The translations under genes were made by a program, and so were the position numbers. Below, in pieces: positions 53,393 through 63,300 of a stretch of DNA of 64,000 nt. Position 1 is the first letter of the stretch. Every line of letters starts with the position of its first letter. Below the pieces are notes generated by a model. The model saw only the letters and a program-made list of their open reading frames with translations, was not told the DNA's origin and did no database searches. Source of the stretch: Desulfoluna limicola. GTDB taxonomy: Bacteria; Desulfobacterota; Desulfobacteria; Desulfobacterales; Desulfolunaceae. The stretch spans positions 4,611,501 through 4,675,500 of the forward strand of contig NZ_AP024488.1 in assembly GCF_021654575.1 (NCBI RefSeq), read 5' to 3'.

Positions 53393-55184
53393 CTCTTCGC
53401 AGACCCGAGATGCCATGTACGAAAAAATTATCGGCCTGGGTGAAAAATCCATCCGCAAAAGCTATTACCCCCAGCTGCGAAAGAAACTTCAGGAGCTGGA
53501 ACATGAAATCGCGGAGCGGGAGCAACGGGAGCTGGAACTTCGGCGCAGTTATGAAAGCCAGGAGTTTCTCAATAAACTCCTGAAACGATCCATGGAGCCC
53601 CTCCCTCTGAAAGACCTCCTGGAAATGGCCCTGGATGGAATCCTGGCGTTCAGCTGGTTTGAAAACAAAGGAAGCGCCGGCCTTTTTCTGGAAGGCATGG
53701 AGCCGGGAGTCCTGTGCCTTAAGCAACTCAGACAAGGCCCGGGATTGCCCGGACCGATGTGCGACCGGGTCATCCCCGGCCATTGTTTATGCGGTCAGGC
53801 TGCCGAGACCGGAAAGCTCGTCAGCTCTATCCATACCGTCCAGGATGTCCCCGACCACAAGCACTATTGTATCCCCATCTGCATCGCACAGAAAACCATC
53901 GGGGTAATCTGCATCGCCCTGCCCATGGACCATGGACTTGACACAAGGGAGGAGGCCTTTTTCGGTGCCATTGCCGATACGCTGGCCGGCATTATTCAGA
54001 ACTACCGGGTGTCTGAGGAAAAAGCCCAGATTGAACATCAGCTTCTGCAGATGCAGAAAATTGAAGCCATTGGCTCATTGACCGCTGGCATTGCCCATGA
54101 CTTTAACAATCTGTTGACGCCTATTCTGGGGTATTCGGAAATCGCCCTGCTGGAGTTGCCAGAAAGCGACCCCGTAACCAACTATCTTTCAGAGGTGGTC
54201 AAAGCAGCCTGCCTCTCCAAGGACCTGGTCCAACAAATCTTAGCGTTCAGCCGTCAGGGTGAACACGAGCTGAAACCCTTGAAGCTTCACGTGGTGGTCG
54301 AGGAGGCTCTCAAGCTCTTACGGTCGACAATTCCAAGCACCATTGAGATCATCAACCGTGTAGACGCCAGCCACGACACCATTATGGCCGATCTAACCCA
54401 GATTCATCAGATCATCATGAACCTGTGCACCAATGCCTACCAGGCCATGAAAGACACCGGTGGAACTCTGGCTGTCGGCCTTAAAACCATTCGGATTGAT
54501 AGTGAGAGCGCAAAGGTAGAAATGCTGGGGCTGGATCCGGGCGCGTATCAGGTTCTTGAGGTCAGCGATACCGGCACGGGAATGAATCGGACCACCATGG
54601 CCAGAATTTTCGACCCCTATTTCACGACCAAAAGCGTGAATGAGGGGACCGGCCTGGGACTTTCCGTGGTTCTCGGAATCGTCAAATGTCACGGCGGGGA
54701 TATCAACGTTTACAGTGAGCCGGGGCAGGGCACCACATTCCGGGTGTATCTTCCATGTGTAAGCACCGTCATGGACAAAGACCCCATCCCTGCGCCAGCT
54801 GCCGGTGGGCATGAACATGTGATGGTGGTAGACGATGAGCAAGCGATTGCCCAGATGATGGCCTCCATGCTCAGCAGCAAAGGGTATACTGTCACCGGCT
54901 TTACCACGAGCAGCGAGGCCCTTGAGTGGTTCAGGGACAATGCGCCCCATGTATCCCTGGTCATCACCGACATGACCATGCCCGGCATGACCGGTGCCCA
55001 GCTGGCGCTGCAACTCAGAAAAATCAAACAGGACATCCCCATGATTCTCTGTACGGGTTTCAGCGATCTGATCAATGAGCAAAAATCAAAAGCTCATGGA
55101 TTCACGCGATTCCTGATGAAACCCATCATCATGAACACTCTGTGCCAAACCGTCCGGGATGTCCTGGACACTCGCCCCGGGTGA
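53376..55184 (+). CDS. hybrid sensor histidine kinase with GAF and receiver domains
   Basis: A 602-residue cytoplasmic kinase with no membrane segment. Order: a coiled coil (about 15-55), a GAF-like sensor domain (about 65-210, with several Cys: MCDRVIPGHCLCG, HYCIPICIAQ), HisKA with the phospho-His in GIAHDFNNLLTPILGY (about 235), HATPase with NLCTNAYQAM, DTGTGM and GTGLGLSVV, and a C-terminal receiver domain (about 485-600) with Asp in VITDMTMPGM. The Cys-rich GAF could bind a metal or sense redox. The gene overlaps the alcohol dehydrogenase, so the pair is co-translated. A separate DNA-binding partner is not adjacent. Confidence 0.9.
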   Translation: MSLPSDSSQTRDAMYEKIIGLGEKSIRKSYYPQLRKKLQELEHEIAEREQRELELRRSYESQEFLNKLLKRSMEPLPLKDLLEMALDGILAFSWFENKGSAGLFLEGMEPGVLCLKQLRQGPGLPGPMCDRVIPGHCLCGQAAETGKLVSSIHTVQDVPDHKHYCIPICIAQKTIGVICIALPMDHGLDTREEAFFGAIADTLAGIIQNYRVSEEKAQIEHQLLQMQKIEAIGSLTAGIAHDFNNLLTPILGYSEIALLELPESDPVTNYLSEVVKAACLSKDLVQQILAFSRQGEHELKPLKLHVVVEEALKLLRSTIPSTIEIINRVDASHDTIMADLTQIHQIIMNLCTNAYQAMKDTGGTLAVGLKTIRIDSESAKVEMLGLDPGAYQVLEVSDTGTGMNRTTMARIFDPYFTTKSVNEGTGLGLSVVLGIVKCHGGDINVYSEPGQGTTFRVYLPCVSTVMDKDPIPAPAAGGHEHVMVVDDEQAIAQMMASMLSSKGYTVTGFTTSSEALEWFRDNAPHVSLVITDMTMPGMTGAQLALQLRKIKQDIPMILCTGFSDLINEQKSKAHGFTRFLMKPIIMNTLCQTVRDVLDTRPG

Positions 55185-55226
55185 TCATGCGAACACGTTT
55201 CTGTTTGGAACTGTTCAGCTCAATGT

Positions 55227-55253
55227 TGCCTCCGGGGGGGCCTGCCGGAGGCA
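55227..55253. repeat. collapsed modular repeat
   Basis: TTGCCTCCGGGGGGGCCTGC CGGAGGCAT: two tips meet with almost no interior, 43 bp after the kinase gene. Possibly the scar of a deleted unit. Confidence 0.5.
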
Positions 55254-55349
55254 TGATGAAGGTTACCCAAGTTTCTATCATAACGGCGCATCAACGCCCC
55301 CCTTGGCAGCGGGACTGACGGTAAAGATCATTCAACCTAAGCCATTGTT

Positions 55350-55468
55350 CACGGGTGCAGCCCGTGAGCGACTGTGACCTGCCCGAGGAACGAGGGCTCG
55401 GAGCATTCGCAACCAGCGTTCAAGGTATTTTTGCCGAAGTGGCTTCGCCACCCTTGCCGCCCGAGGCA
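55350..55468. repeat. modular repeat arm after the sigma-54 activator gene
   Basis: CACGGGTGCAGCCCGTGAGC, GAGGAACGAGGGCTCGGAGC, then GTGGCTTCGCCAC and CTTGCCGCCCGAGGCA. Tip toward the end of the minus-strand activator gene. Confidence 0.7.
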
Positions 55469-55510
55469 TACCCCTTCCTTTTTACCTATAGCCTACCCCC
55501 ATCACCAGCT

Positions 55511-57028
55511 CTACTCTTCTTCCCCATCCAATCTCTCCTGCCACTCCACCACGTACTTTTTCACGGTGCGCCTGTCGAGGCTTGTCCTTCTGGCCACCTC
55601 TTCGAATTTTCCATATTTCTGGTAGAGCATGTGGCAGTAGGCGGTGATGAGCTCATGGGCGGAGAGTTCGCCCCGTGAGAGGTCTCCGAAGCCTTCGGGG
55701 ATCTGGGAGGTGCGTCCGGCGACCTGGACCTCATCGCCATGGTAGCTGCGGTTAAGCATCACCCGCCTGACGCACTGCTCGAGTTCCCGGACGTTGCCGG
55801 GCCAGGGGTAGCCTTTGGGAAGGTTGGTGTCGATGACGTCCAGAACCATATCGGTAAGTTCATCCGAGCGCTTGCCCACCATGCGGACCACAAGGAGCTG
55901 CACGAGGTCCACCAGCTCTTTTTTGTCCTCTTCAATGCGCTGGCGCAAGGGGGGCACGGTGATCACATCGGAGCAGAGGCGGTAATAGAAATCGTCCCGG
56001 AAGTTGCCTTCGGTGCGAAGCCGCTCCACGGGTTTGTTGGTGGCGGCGATGACCCGGCCTTTGAAGCGGTACTCGTTGTGGCTGCCCACGGGTGAGAAGA
56101 CGCGTTCCTGGAGAACCTGAAGAAGTTTGATCTGCACGGGGATGGACACCTCCCCGATTTCATCGAGGAAAATAGACCCCCAGGGGCTGCACCGGGAAAA
56201 AACCCCTTGATAGTCGTCGATGGCACCTGTAAAGGAACCTTTCCGATGACCGAAGAGCTCGCTCTCGATGAGGGATTCGGGGAAGCGGGAGAGGTTGATG
56301 GCCAGAAAGGAGCGGGTGAAGCTCTCCTTGAAACATCCCTTCTTCCGATCGTAGGGAATGTAGCCGGAGCGGCCGATGGCTGCTGCGGCCGAGCCTTTCC
56401 CGGTGCCGGTTTCCCCCAGGATCAGGGTGGAAAAATCTTCCATCCGATTCCAGAGGATTCGGCTGTAGAGGTTCATGTCGTGGGTGAAGACGTTGTTCCA
56501 GAGCCGGTAGCGAAGCGCAATCATCGACGCACTGGGGCCCACGAGTGAGTGGTGTATAAAATGGTAGGCCCGCCGAAGCTGGTAGCACCCCTCCACGGTC
56601 CGGATCGCCTCTTCGCGCTCCATGCCCATGGTTTCGAGGCCGCTGATGGCCTCTTTGAGAAAGCTGGCACGGATCTGGTGCTCTCCGGCCCGTGCCTGGG
56701 CCTTGATGAGGCGGTCAAACTCTTTTCTGTACCGGTAAAAAAAGATAAAGGTGATGACGCCGGAGACGAGTTTGTGATCGTCTCCCTTATATATTCTGAG
56801 GTCGAGGCGCCCCTCTTTTTCCATGCGGACCGCATCCACCTCCACCCGCTTCACCGCCGCTTCCACAGCACGTGAGGGGGCTGTGGATTCAGGCACCCCG
56901 GCTATTTTGCGATCAAGGATGATCCGCTCTTCTCCGAAGGGATTCACCCGCGGAGCCCGTGCCACCAGGGTATAGAATTCGCGTTCTTCGGGGGTGAGTT
57001 CTCCAACTCTCGTACTTCGTTTGAGCAT
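55511..57028 (-). CDS. sigma-54-dependent transcriptional activator
   Basis: A 505-residue enhancer-binding protein. The N-terminal region (about 1-175) is all-helical and not a receiver or GAF domain. The AAA+ domain (about 190-430) has Walker A LGETGTGKGSAA, the sigma-54 contact loop GSFTGA (usual form GAFTGA), Walker B FLDEIGEV and the arginine-finger region NFRDDFYYRL. A C-terminal helix-turn-helix ends with SLDRRTVKKYV. I set the start at 57028, where homologues of this type begin shortly before TPEEREFY; an ATG at 57100 is an alternative. Divergent from the megasynthase gene, which has a GG-N10-GC element upstream, so it is probably its activator. Confidence 0.88.
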   Translation of the reverse strand: MLKRSTRVGELTPEEREFYTLVARAPRVNPFGEERIILDRKIAGVPESTAPSRAVEAAVKRVEVDAVRMEKEGRLDLRIYKGDDHKLVSGVITFIFFYRYRKEFDRLIKAQARAGEHQIRASFLKEAISGLETMGMEREEAIRTVEGCYQLRRAYHFIHHSLVGPSASMIALRYRLWNNVFTHDMNLYSRILWNRMEDFSTLILGETGTGKGSAAAAIGRSGYIPYDRKKGCFKESFTRSFLAINLSRFPESLIESELFGHRKGSFTGAIDDYQGVFSRCSPWGSIFLDEIGEVSIPVQIKLLQVLQERVFSPVGSHNEYRFKGRVIAATNKPVERLRTEGNFRDDFYYRLCSDVITVPPLRQRIEEDKKELVDLVQLLVVRMVGKRSDELTDMVLDVIDTNLPKGYPWPGNVRELEQCVRRVMLNRSYHGDEVQVAGRTSQIPEGFGDLSRGELSAHELITAYCHMLYQKYGKFEEVARRTSLDRRTVKKYVVEWQERLDGEEE

Positions 57029-57191
57029 CACTGGCTTGTTCCTTTCCCCATCTGTTCCTTTCATGCACACCAAGTGCACCGGGTGTCGTCTTTTTACCAT
57101 AACACCCTCTCAAGGTGCGCAGCAAGCATACACGCCAAAGGCTGCCAAATCAAGCGCTTACACCAATGCAGAATAAATGGCATGTGTATTG

Positions 57192-57217
57192 CATAAATTT
57201 GGAACTCGAAATTTATG
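57192..57217. promoter_or_regulatory. inverted repeat in the divergent regulatory region
   Basis: CATAAATTT at 57192-57200 and AAATTTATG at 57209-57217, perfect 9-bp arms with an 8-nt spacer, in the otherwise AT-rich middle of the 57029-57389 gap. It lies about 30 bp upstream of the candidate sigma-54 promoter, though enhancer sites are usually further away; it may bind the activator or a repressor. Confidence 0.5.
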
Positions 57218-57246
57218 AATGCAATTCATTTTTTTCTGCATACGGG

Positions 57247-57261
57247 TGGCATACGAGACGC
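57247..57261 (+). promoter_or_regulatory. candidate sigma-54 promoter for the megasynthase
   Basis: TGGCAT with a GC exactly ten bases after the GG (GG-N10-GC), the invariant core of -24/-12 promoters. The -24 part is close to TGGCAC; the -12 part (ACGCC) is a weak match to TTGCA. The adjacent sigma-54 activator makes it more likely. Confidence 0.4.
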
Positions 57262-57389
57262 CGCCCTCCTCGGGACCCGCGAAATGGCCCTGTTATTCCA
57301 TCACTTTAATATGCAGAAGATGACACAACCCTGAGCCTGGCGCGGCAAAAAATGCCCCCCTGGTTCAGGAGATACTCAGGAGTATTTGA

Positions 57390-60300
57390 ATGATCAAACG
57401 AGTCTTAGGATCCAGACTGCCGGCACTGGCTTACAACCCCACAGGCGCTTTCGACATCGGCTATTTCCGCGCGCTCTCCCGGGCCGGCGTGCTTCCTGTA
57501 TTCGACGCCGAGATGATCGACGAAAAAACCACCATTGAGACCATAAAAGCCATCTCGAAAGAGGGGTTCCCCTTCGGCGTCAGGCTCCGTACCTCCATGG
57601 GCGGGCTGATCCATTTCCTTGAAACCAGCCACATCCCCACCCTGGACCTTGTGGTGGTGGCGGCAGCGGCCCCCGAACACTTCAAGGCGATCTCCAAGAG
57701 CGCCCTGGGCTGCAAGCTGGTGGTGGAAGCCGTCAACCTCGGCACCACCTTTCCCCTTGCCGATGGCAAGCCCGACGCCGTGATTGTACGCGGCGCGGAA
57801 GCGGGCGGATGCATCTCCCGGTACACCTCCTTTATCCTGCTTCAGTGGTACCTTGAAAAGAGCGATTTTCCGGTTTTTGTCCACGGCGGTGTCGGTTTCC
57901 ACACCGGCGCTGGTATGTTCGGTGCCGGCGCCTCAGGCGTCGTCCTCGACTCTCAGCTCTACCTCACCGATGAAGCCCCCGTGGCCCCCGCGTTCCGGGA
58001 GCAGTTCAAAAAGGTGGAGGAGTTCGACTCCATCTCCATCGGACGCACCCTGCCTTTCCGTGTCCGTTTCTTCTCAAAGCTTGCCACCAAGGTGGTGAAA
58101 GAGCTCGGCGAGATGGAGAGTGCCCTTCTGGGCCAGGCCGACGAGGCCGAGGTGCTGCGCCGGGAGATCGAAAAGCGCTACACCCCCATCAACACCGAAG
58201 GGGTCAACCCCGTCCAGAGCCTCTTCTACATGGGCCAGGACGGTGTCTTTGCCAAGCACTTCATCGCCGAGTCAACGGATGTGGCGTCGGTCATTGACCG
58301 CTTCTTCACCCGCGTGGGTGAGCTGACGGCCCTTGTGGATGCCCACGACCCCTTGAAAGAGAACTCCCCCTTCGCCAGGGAGCTCGGCACCCGCTACCCC
58401 ATCATGCAGGGCCCCATGGCCAACATCAGCGACAACGCCGATTTTGCCGAAACCGTCTACCGCGAAGGCGGGTTGCCCTACTTTGCCATGGGCAGCCTCC
58501 CCGCCGACCTGGCGGAAAAGATCATCGAAGAGGGGTCCCGCAAGGTGCCCCGATTCGGTGCGGGCCTTATCGGGATTGAAGCGCTCAACGGCGCCGTGGT
58601 CAAGCACATCGAAGCGGTGAAAAAGTACAAGGTCCCCTTCGCCCTCTTTGCCGGCGGCATCCCCGCCCAGGCCATTGAGCTGGAAGCGGCGGGTACGAAG
58701 ACCTTTCTGCATACCCCGGCTTCCGGGATGCTGAAAAACGCCATCGCCTCCGGGTGCTCACGCTTTATCTTCGAGGGCACCGAAGCTGGCGGCCACGTGG
58801 GACGCCTCAGCAGCATGGTGCTCTGGGAAATGGGCATCACCCACCTCCTGAAGCAGGGTGGCGATAAGCTGGCCAGCCAGACCGCCGTGTTTGCCGGCGG
58901 CCTGGCCACCGAGACGGGCTCCTGGTTCGTCTCCACCATGACCTCGGTGCTGGCCGCCAAGGGCATGAAGGTGGGTATTCAGCTGGGAACCCCCTACCTT
59001 TTCACCGATGAGATCGTAGAAACCGGCGCTCTCATGAAAAAGTACCAGGATGTGGCACGGGAGGAGATCTCCACCCTGCGCATCGGCACCACCGTGGGCC
59101 TTGCCTGCCGCACCATCAAAACCCCCTTCTCCATGGAGATCGTGGCCAACGAGCACCAGCGGATCATGGAAAAGGTGCCCCTGGGGGATCGAAAGCGTGC
59201 CTTTGAAAAAGACAACATCGGCTCTCTTCTCATCGCGGCCAAGGGGTTCTCCCCCGACTTCGACAAGCTCAAGAAGGGCGAAGGGCTCTCCTTCATCCAA
59301 TACAACGACAGCGAAGCCTTTAACAAAGGCAACTACTCCGTTGGCAACAGCCTCGCCTTCTTTCAGGAGACCACCACGGTCAAAGCCGTGCATGACAACC
59401 AGATTCAGAGCAAGGAGGGCCTCACCGCCAACCTGAACGAGCTGGAGGTGCTGACGTCCAAAGGCGCCATGATGAACGACGAGATCGCCATCATCGGCAT
59501 GGGCTGTGTCTACCCCGACGCCCTGAACCTGGACACCTTCTGGCAGAACATCATCACCAAGCACTACTCCATCAAAGAGGTGGATCCCAAGCGCGTGGAT
59601 CCCTCCCTCTTCTTTGATGAAGACCGAAAGGCTGTGGACAAGACCTACACCAAGCTGGCCGCAACCGTGGACTCCTTCGACTTCAACCCGTCAGCCTACG
59701 GGCAGGACCCCGTGGCCGGCAAGCAAATCTCCCGCAGCCAGCAGATGGCCCTGGTGGCCACCTTCGAGGCCCTGGAGATGGCGGGTTACCCACAGGGCAA
59801 GGGGCTTCCCCTCTCCTCCACGGCGGTGATCATGGGCAGCTGCCTGGGCAACGAGACCAGCCACCACCTGAACTTCAAGTACTACTACCCCGAGCTTCGC
59901 TGGCACCTGGAGCAGACCGAGGCCTTTGCCGCCCTCTCCGAGGATGAAAAGGCCAAAGTCCTGGACCACCTCAAAAACGAGATGGCCGGGGAGTACCGAA
60001 ACGAGTCCCCGGACTGCGCCACCCTGAACATCGAAGCGTCCCGCGTGGCGGCCGCCGTGGGCACCCTCGGTGCCAACTACGTGGTGGATGCCGCCTGCGC
60101 CACCAGCTTCGCCGCCCTGGACTGCGCCATCAAAGAGCTCCTCTCCGGCAGCCACGACGCGGTGATCACCGGCGGACTCAACACCAGCATCAACCCGGAA
60201 ACCTTCATCGGGTTTTCCAAGATGGGCGCCCTCTCCGCCAAAGGCTCTTTCCCCTTCAGCGACAAGTCCGACGGATTTGTTCTGGGCGAAGGCGCAGGGG

Positions 60301-63300
60301 TCCTGGTTCTCAAGCGCGCCAAGGACGCCATGCGGGACGGGGACACCATCCTCGGTATCGTCAAGGCCGTGGGCGGAAGCTCCGACGGCAAGGGCAAGGC
60401 CATCGCCGCCCCCAACCCCGACGGCCAGGAGTACGCCCTCAGGCGATGCTTCGAGCAGGCCAGGGGCATCACCCCTGATGACGTGGACTTCATCGAAGCC
60501 CACGGCACCTCCACCATTTTGGGTGATTTCACGGAAGTGAACACCTTAAAGCGGGTCTACGACAACGGCAGGGCCAAGGGCCTCACCTCGGTGAAGTCCC
60601 AGATCGGCCACCTCCTGGGCGGCGCCGGTGCAGCCGGCCTCATCAAGGTGCTGCTGGCCATGAAACACGCCACCCTGCCCCCCAACGGACAGGTGGACAC
60701 AGCAGCGCCCAAGCACGAGATTGACGACTCCAAGCTCTACATCATCGGTGATGCCAAGCCCTGGACCACCGACGCCGGCAAGCCCAAGCGTGCGGCGGTC
60801 TCTTCCTATGGCTTCGGCGGCATCAACTACCACGCCGTGGTGGAAGAGTTCACCCCGGCCTACGAGGCCCCGGCCCGTTCCATTTTCGGCGACACCGCCT
60901 GGGACTTCAACGACGACCGCATTGTCATCAGCGGCATGGGGACCGTCCTTCCCGGCGGACTCTCCACGGACGAGTTCTGGGAGACCCTGGTCTCCGGCAA
61001 AAAGATGCTCACCGAGCTTCCGGAGGATCGCCTTCACCTCGACTACTACGCCAATGAGGACAACGACTTCAGCCTGCCCCGCATCAAGGCAGGGGTCATT
61101 CCCGACTACAGCTTCAACAACCTGAAGTACCGCATCCCGCCCAAGACGGCGAAGTCCATTGACAAGGGCCAGTTCTTTGCCCTGGATGCAGCCACCCAGG
61201 CCATTGATGAGGCCTGCGGGGGCGACCGTGATAAAATGTTCGGGAAAGCCAACAAAACTGCGGTGATCATGGGCAGCATCAGTGGCGAGAAGCACGTGGA
61301 GAACATCATCCGCACGCGCTCTCCGCTCCTGGCCCGCATCATCTCCCAGACCCCCGGTGTGGACGCCGCCAAAGCCGCCGCCGCGGGCTCCGCTCTCATG
61401 GAGAGCATTCGCGGTCGGTTCATGGAGAACAACGAGGACACCACCCCGGGCCTTCTCACCAACATCATCACCGGCCGTATCGCCAACTTCTTCGGAGCCA
61501 ACGGCGCCAACTTTGTGGTGGACGCCGCCTGTGCATCGTCCGGCATTGCGGCCGACCTCTCGGTGAAGGGGCTGCGCTCCGGCGATTTTGACATGGTGGT
61601 TGCAGGCGGTGTGGACGCAAGCTTCTACCCTGCCATCATGATGGTCTTCAAGCGCCTGGGCGTCCTCACCGACGGCGAGGCCCTCATCTTCGACAAACGC
61701 GCCAAGGGGTACCACCTGGGCGAAGGGGCTGCGGCCCTGGTGCTCACCACGTACAAGAAGGCCAAAGAGCTTGAGATGCCCGTCTTTGCCGAGCTCTCCT
61801 CCATCGGTTTCCGATCCAACCCGGCCCGGAACCTCTACGCGCCTTCCGAGGCCCTTTTCAAAGAGATCACCGCCCGTCGCTACGAACGAAGCGACGTGGT
61901 GAAAGAAGAGGTGGCCCATGTGGACGTCTTCGGGTTCGGCAACCTGATGCTCGACCAGGTGGAGATGCAGGCGTCCTCCCGAAGCTTTGACCACAAGCTG
62001 CGCTTCGGCAACATCAAGCCCGAGATCGGCTACTACAAGGGTGCCAACCCCGCCATCGCCATGGTGAAACTGGCCCTCATGGCCAAGCACGGAAAGCTTC
62101 TGCCCCACCGAAGTCACTCCTCCGAGCACTCCATTGCCGCGGATCGCTTCAACCTCGTCCCCGGCCAGGACCTGGCCGATGCTCCCAAGGGCCGTCGCCT
62201 GAGCCTGGGGGCCAATATTTTCGGATTCGGTGCCAACCACGGCCACGCCATCATCAGCACCCTGCCCCTCTGGATGACCGAAGCGAAACCCTCCTTCTCC
62301 GAAGAGGAAGCGCCTGAAGTCACCGCAGCAGCCATGCCCCACGGCGAGGTGCATGTGGGACAGACCTGCGCCCTCCTCTGCGGCCAGGGCTCCCAGTACC
62401 CCAAGATGATGCAGCCCATCTACGAGAGCAACACCTACGTGAAAGCCATGTTCGACAAGGCAGATGCCCTTTTCCGCCAGGAGCGGGGCGCCTCCCTTCT
62501 CGAGGTGATGTTCGGAGGCGACGACCCGAGGATCAACTCCACCGACTTCACCCAGCCGGCGGTCTTCCTCTCAACGGCAGCGGTGTTCGACCTCCTGAAA
62601 GAGGCGGGTTTTTCCACCGACTATCACATCGGTCACAGCGTGGGCGAGTACTCGGCCCTCTACACCAGCGGCATCCTCTCCTTTGACGACGCCTTCCGCC
62701 TGGTGATGAAGCGCTCCGAGCTGATGAAGAAAGCCGACCAGAACACCCCCGGACGCATCCTCGTGCTCTTCAAGGACGCCGAGGAAGCCGCCGAACTCAT
62801 CGGCGAGTCCGGTATCGGGGACATTTACGTCACCAACAAGAACAGCACCAAACAGACGGCGGTGTCCGGCCTTTCCGGCGCCATCGACCGCTTCTGCGAG
62901 TTCCTGACCAAAAAGGGCGCCATGTTCCGCAAGCTGCCTTTGACCGGGGCCTTCCATACCCCCATCCTCAAAAGCGCGGCGGACGAGCTGGCCCGATACA
63001 TCGAAGGCATCGCCTTCAACCGGGAAGGGTTTTCAAAGGTCGTGTCCAACGTCACCGGCCTGCCCTACCCCGACGACGAGGCAGCGGTAAAACGCCTCCT
63101 CATCAACCAGATCATCTCTCCCGTAGAGTTCATAAAATCAGTAGAGACGGTCCACGCTGCCGGCGTTCACACCTTCTTTGAGGTGGGAACCGGCAAGATC
63201 CTGACCGGCCTTTTAAAATACATCCTGCCCGAGGGCTTTACCGCCCACCTCTCCGTGGATAAATCCAAAGGCGAGGCGGATTCCCTTGCGGCTCTTATCG

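Noticed and set aside
124..55468. CRISPR array
   Set aside because: The repeats are dispersed, inverted and variable in spacing, without short regular spacers or cas genes.
60546..62354. 600-codon antisense frame inside the megasynthase
   Set aside because: Gly/His/Val-rich shadow of the ketosynthase coding strand; no family motif.
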